Assembly: GCA_964412395.1 (NCBI GenBank)
Contig: CAYPOY010000135.1
Location: 1-12,420, forward strand
Reading direction: 5' to 3'
Length of the DNA stretch: 12,420 bases
Source of the DNA: CAYPOY01 sp964412395
Lineage (GTDB): Bacteria; Chloroflexota; Anaerolineae; B4-G1
The notes beneath the pieces are model-generated. The model was not told the origin of the DNA. It saw only the letters and a program-made list of their open reading frames with translations, and did no database searches. A program made the position numbers and the translations under genes. Position 1 is the first letter of the stretch. Each line of letters starts with the position of its first letter. Positions 10,464-12,420 of the stretch are shown piece after piece.

Positions 10464-12371
10464 CTAGCGCAGCGCCAGCGGCAGGTAGACCTTGTGCTCT
10501 ACAGAAATATACCCCACCTTCGTCTCAGTGTCGCTGCCCCCCGGCCCGCTCATCGTCAGGGTCACGGTGTACACCCCTGCCGCCATGTAGATATGGGGGG
10601 GATTGAGCAGTGTGCTGGTTATGCTGTCTCCAAAGTCCCACAGGCTGGCGGCGTAGTCGCCGCTGGAGGTGTTGGTGAAGACGACCGTCAATGGGGGCGC
10701 GCCGGATGTGGGTGAGGCGACGAAGTCTGCCTGCACTGGAGTGTAGACGGTGATGAAGTGGGTGCGGGTCAGCGTGTCCGTGCCTCCGAGCCCGCTGACC
10801 GGCAGGGTAACAGGATAGAGACCGCCGATCATGTACGTGTGCGTGGGGTTAGTTTGTGTGTCGGTGATGCCGTCACCGAAATCCCACAGACTGGTTATGT
10901 AGTCGCCCGTGGAGGTGCTGGTGAATACCACGGTCAACGGTGCCACGCCAGAGGTGGGCGAAGCGGTGAAAGCCGCCTGCACCGGCTCGTGGACGGTGAT
11001 GAAGTGAGTGCGGGTTAATGTGTCTGTCCCTCCTGGCCAAAGCGCTGAACCCCCGGCTGCCCGTACTGTCAGGCCAATCGTATATACCCCCGCCGTTGTG
11101 TAGGTGTACGTGGGGTGCTGAAGGATGCTTATTCCTCCATTGCCGAAGGTCCACTCCCAAACAGCTACCGGCCCGCTGGAAGTATCGGTGAAGTAGACAG
11201 CTAGCGGAGAAATACCGTACCTGGGGCTGGCGGTGAAACCTGCCAGCACTGGTTCGTAGACGGTGACGTAGTTGGTGCGGATCACGGCGTTGCTCCCGGC
11301 GGCGTTACTCACCGTCAAGGTCGCGGTATAGCTCCCTGCTCTTGTGTAGGTGTGCGTCGGACTGGGCAGGGTGCTGGTCACGCCATCGCCGAAGGCCCAC
11401 CGGTAAGCCAGCGTCAGATCGCCGGGTGGCATAGTGGTCACCGTAGCGGTGAAGGCGACAGGCAGCGAGCGGAAACCATCGGTGGGGCAAGCAGTGAAGT
11501 CCACCGTCGGCGGGCTATAGACGGTCACAGTATCGGTGGCAACATCGCTCCCAGCCGGGTTGGTGGTCGTGAGAGTAACCGTGTAGAGGCTGGCGGTGGC
11601 GTAGGTGTGGGTGGGGCTTGCTTGAGTGCTGGTCACGCCATCGCCGAAAGACCAGAGATAGGTCACGGTGGGATCACCAGGGGGTGTGGTCGCCGTGGTA
11701 TTGGTGAAAACCGTTGTCTGGCCCAGCCAGTCGGGGCTTGAGGTGGTGAAATCAGCCACCGGCAGGCCGTAGATGACGACTGTGCTGGTCGCCACATCCT
11801 GCCCGGCGAGATTGGTCGCCGTCAGCACGACGGTGTAAGTACCAGGGGCAGTGTAGGTGTGGCTGACGGTTTCAGGCCCCGCCTGTACCGTCTCATCCCC
11901 AAAGTTCCAGGTGAGGCTCACAGAAGGATCGGCGGGCGGGGTGGTGGTGATAGTGGCGGTGAAGAAGGTGGCCTGCCCCAGCCAGTCGGGGCTGCTGGTG
12001 GTGAAGGTGACGGCAGGAGCACTGTAGACGGTGACGGTGTCCGTCGCCACGTCGCTTCCGGCCGCATTGGCAACGGTGAGCACAACAGTATGGAAGCCGG
12101 GGAGAGTGTAAGTGTGGGTGTGATTCTCCAGCGTACTGGTGAGGCCGTCGCCGAAAGCCCACAGGTAGGTCACGGTGGGGTCGCCGGGTGGGGTGGTGGC
12201 TGTGGTATCGGTGAAAGCTGTGGTCTGCCCTAGCCAGTCGGGACCGCTATGGGTGAAAGCAGCACCTGGAGGGCTATAGACGATGACAATATCCGTCGCC
12301 ACGCCGGACCCGGCAAAGTTGGTTGCTGTCAGCACGACGGTGTAGGACCCGGCATTGGCGTAGGAATACCC
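10464..12371 (-). CDS. Extracellular multi-PKD-domain protein, 5' end missing
   Basis: Seven complete PKD domains and the end of an eighth are visible, each about 80-90 residues with the W-x-FGDG core (LWAFGDG, TWNFGDE, LWSFGDG, RWAFGDG, WTFGNGG, LWDFGDG, LWDFGDS), then H-x-Y and a TVT-VY-type last strand. PKD domains are beta-sandwich modules of surface and secreted proteins, used as spacers or for adhesion and substrate contact. The three N-terminal complete domains share SSPDWLGQ or GPDWLGQ and TTPP[GA]DP. The last two complete domains share SPTSG and GDY--SLWDFGD. The C-terminus KVYLPLALR matches the YLPL tail seen on exported Chloroflexota proteins. The reading starts in mid-domain at GYSYANAG and there is no signal peptide, so the gene is truncated. 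No start codon is assigned; a GTG at 12335 lies inside a strand. No catalytic domain is in the visible part. Confidence 0.88.
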   Translation of the reverse strand, partial: GYSYANAGSYTVVLTATNFAGSGVATDIVIVYSPPGAAFTHSGPDWLGQTTAFTDTTATTPPGDPTVTYLWAFGDGLTSTLENHTHTYTLPGFHTVVLTVANAAGSDVATDTVTVYSAPAVTFTTSSPDWLGQATFFTATITTTPPADPSVSLTWNFGDETVQAGPETVSHTYTAPGTYTVVLTATNLAGQDVATSTVVIYGLPVADFTTSSPDWLGQTTVFTNTTATTPPGDPTVTYLWSFGDGVTSTQASPTHTYATASLYTVTLTTTNPAGSDVATDTVTVYSPPTVDFTACPTDGFRSLPVAFTATVTTMPPGDLTLAYRWAFGDGVTSTLPSPTHTYTRAGSYTATLTVSNAAGSNAVIRTNYVTVYEPVLAGFTASPRYGISPLAVYFTDTSSGPVAVWEWTFGNGGISILQHPTYTYTTAGVYTIGLTVRAAGGSALWPGGTDTLTRTHFITVHEPVQAAFTASPTSGVAPLTVVFTSTSTGDYITSLWDFGDGITDTQTNPTHTYMIGGLYPVTLPVSGLGGTDTLTRTHFITVYTPVQADFVASPTSGAPPLTVVFTNTSSGDYAASLWDFGDSITSTLLNPPHIYMAAGVYTVTLTMSGPGGSDTETKVGYISVEHKVYLPLALR

Positions 12372-12420
12372 TCGCCAAGTTTTCGCAAATTCAGGTCAGA
12401 ATCACAAGCAGTATAAGGCG
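12372..12420. other. Unrelated sequence at the window edge; possible insertion-element end
   Basis: Upstream of GYSYANAG the PKD frame continues only as PEFAKTWR and meets a TGA at 12396-12398. PKD similarity stops sharply at about 12369-12374. The following plus-strand sequence (CCCTCGCCAAGTTTTCGC and on) looks like a new element, for example an insertion-sequence terminus. No transposase or matching inverted end is in the window. Confidence 0.35.

Noticed and set aside
10416..12233. Several plus-strand ORFs (99-129 codons) opposite the PKD gene
   Set aside because: They recur in step with the PKD repeats and have no start signals; they are shadows.

Overview
The window most likely comes from a member of the Chloroflexota (Anaerolineae-like), though this is an inference from protein style. 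It is GC-rich. A secreted PKD protein ends in the short tail KVYLPLALR, which resembles the YLPL-type C-terminus common on exported Chloroflexota proteins. There is also a LysM/L,D-transpeptidase with the SYGCIVL active-site variant, a reductive-dehalogenase-like corrinoid protein, and PDWLGQ-type PKD repeats. I see no rRNA, tRNA or CRISPR array.

Layout. 1-569: the 3' end of a cold-shock protein gene followed 32 nt later by an RRM RNA-binding protein, closed by a strong intrinsic terminator; together a small RNA-chaperone operon. 570-2094: a well-formed promoter embedded in a 30-bp near-perfect palindrome drives a secreted LysM-YkuD cell-wall enzyme. A two-cluster ferredoxin gene follows after 3 nt. 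2177-3649 (minus): a protein of unknown function with DUF6930/DUF7309-like regions and a C-terminal recombinase-type SAM-like helical domain but no catalytic domain. 3653-3825: a divergent promoter region. 3826-5040 (plus): an RdhA-like protein with eight cluster cysteines and no Tat signal, apparently from a leaderless transcript. 5083-7644 (minus): an 853-residue pentapeptide-repeat lipoprotein in which seven TQIDxKW modules interrupt the repeat solenoid with regular spacing.

7645-10430 looks like the scar of decayed mobile elements. After overlapping divergent promoters come a 31-codon small ORF, a membrane-segment ORF fused to the C-terminal half of a SNF2-type helicase with a frameshift at a G6 run, and an intact vapBC toxin-antitoxin pair on the minus strand. 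A second diverged copy of the helicase tail follows. Each helicase tail is followed by a 13-5-13 hairpin at the same relative position, and the two hairpins differ by compensatory changes. A dispersed short repeat (encoding PVVSEVEP) sits inside the first tail only.

10464-12371 (minus) is a 5'-truncated multi-PKD extracellular protein. Its upstream PKD reading stops abruptly near 12372, where unrelated sequence (possibly an insertion-element end) runs to the window edge. No single new defence or metabolic system is proven here. The best leads are the beaded pentapeptide lipoprotein, the leaderless RdhA-like gene beside the unknown DUF protein, the palindromic promoter, and the duplicated helicase tails with covarying hairpins around vapBC.
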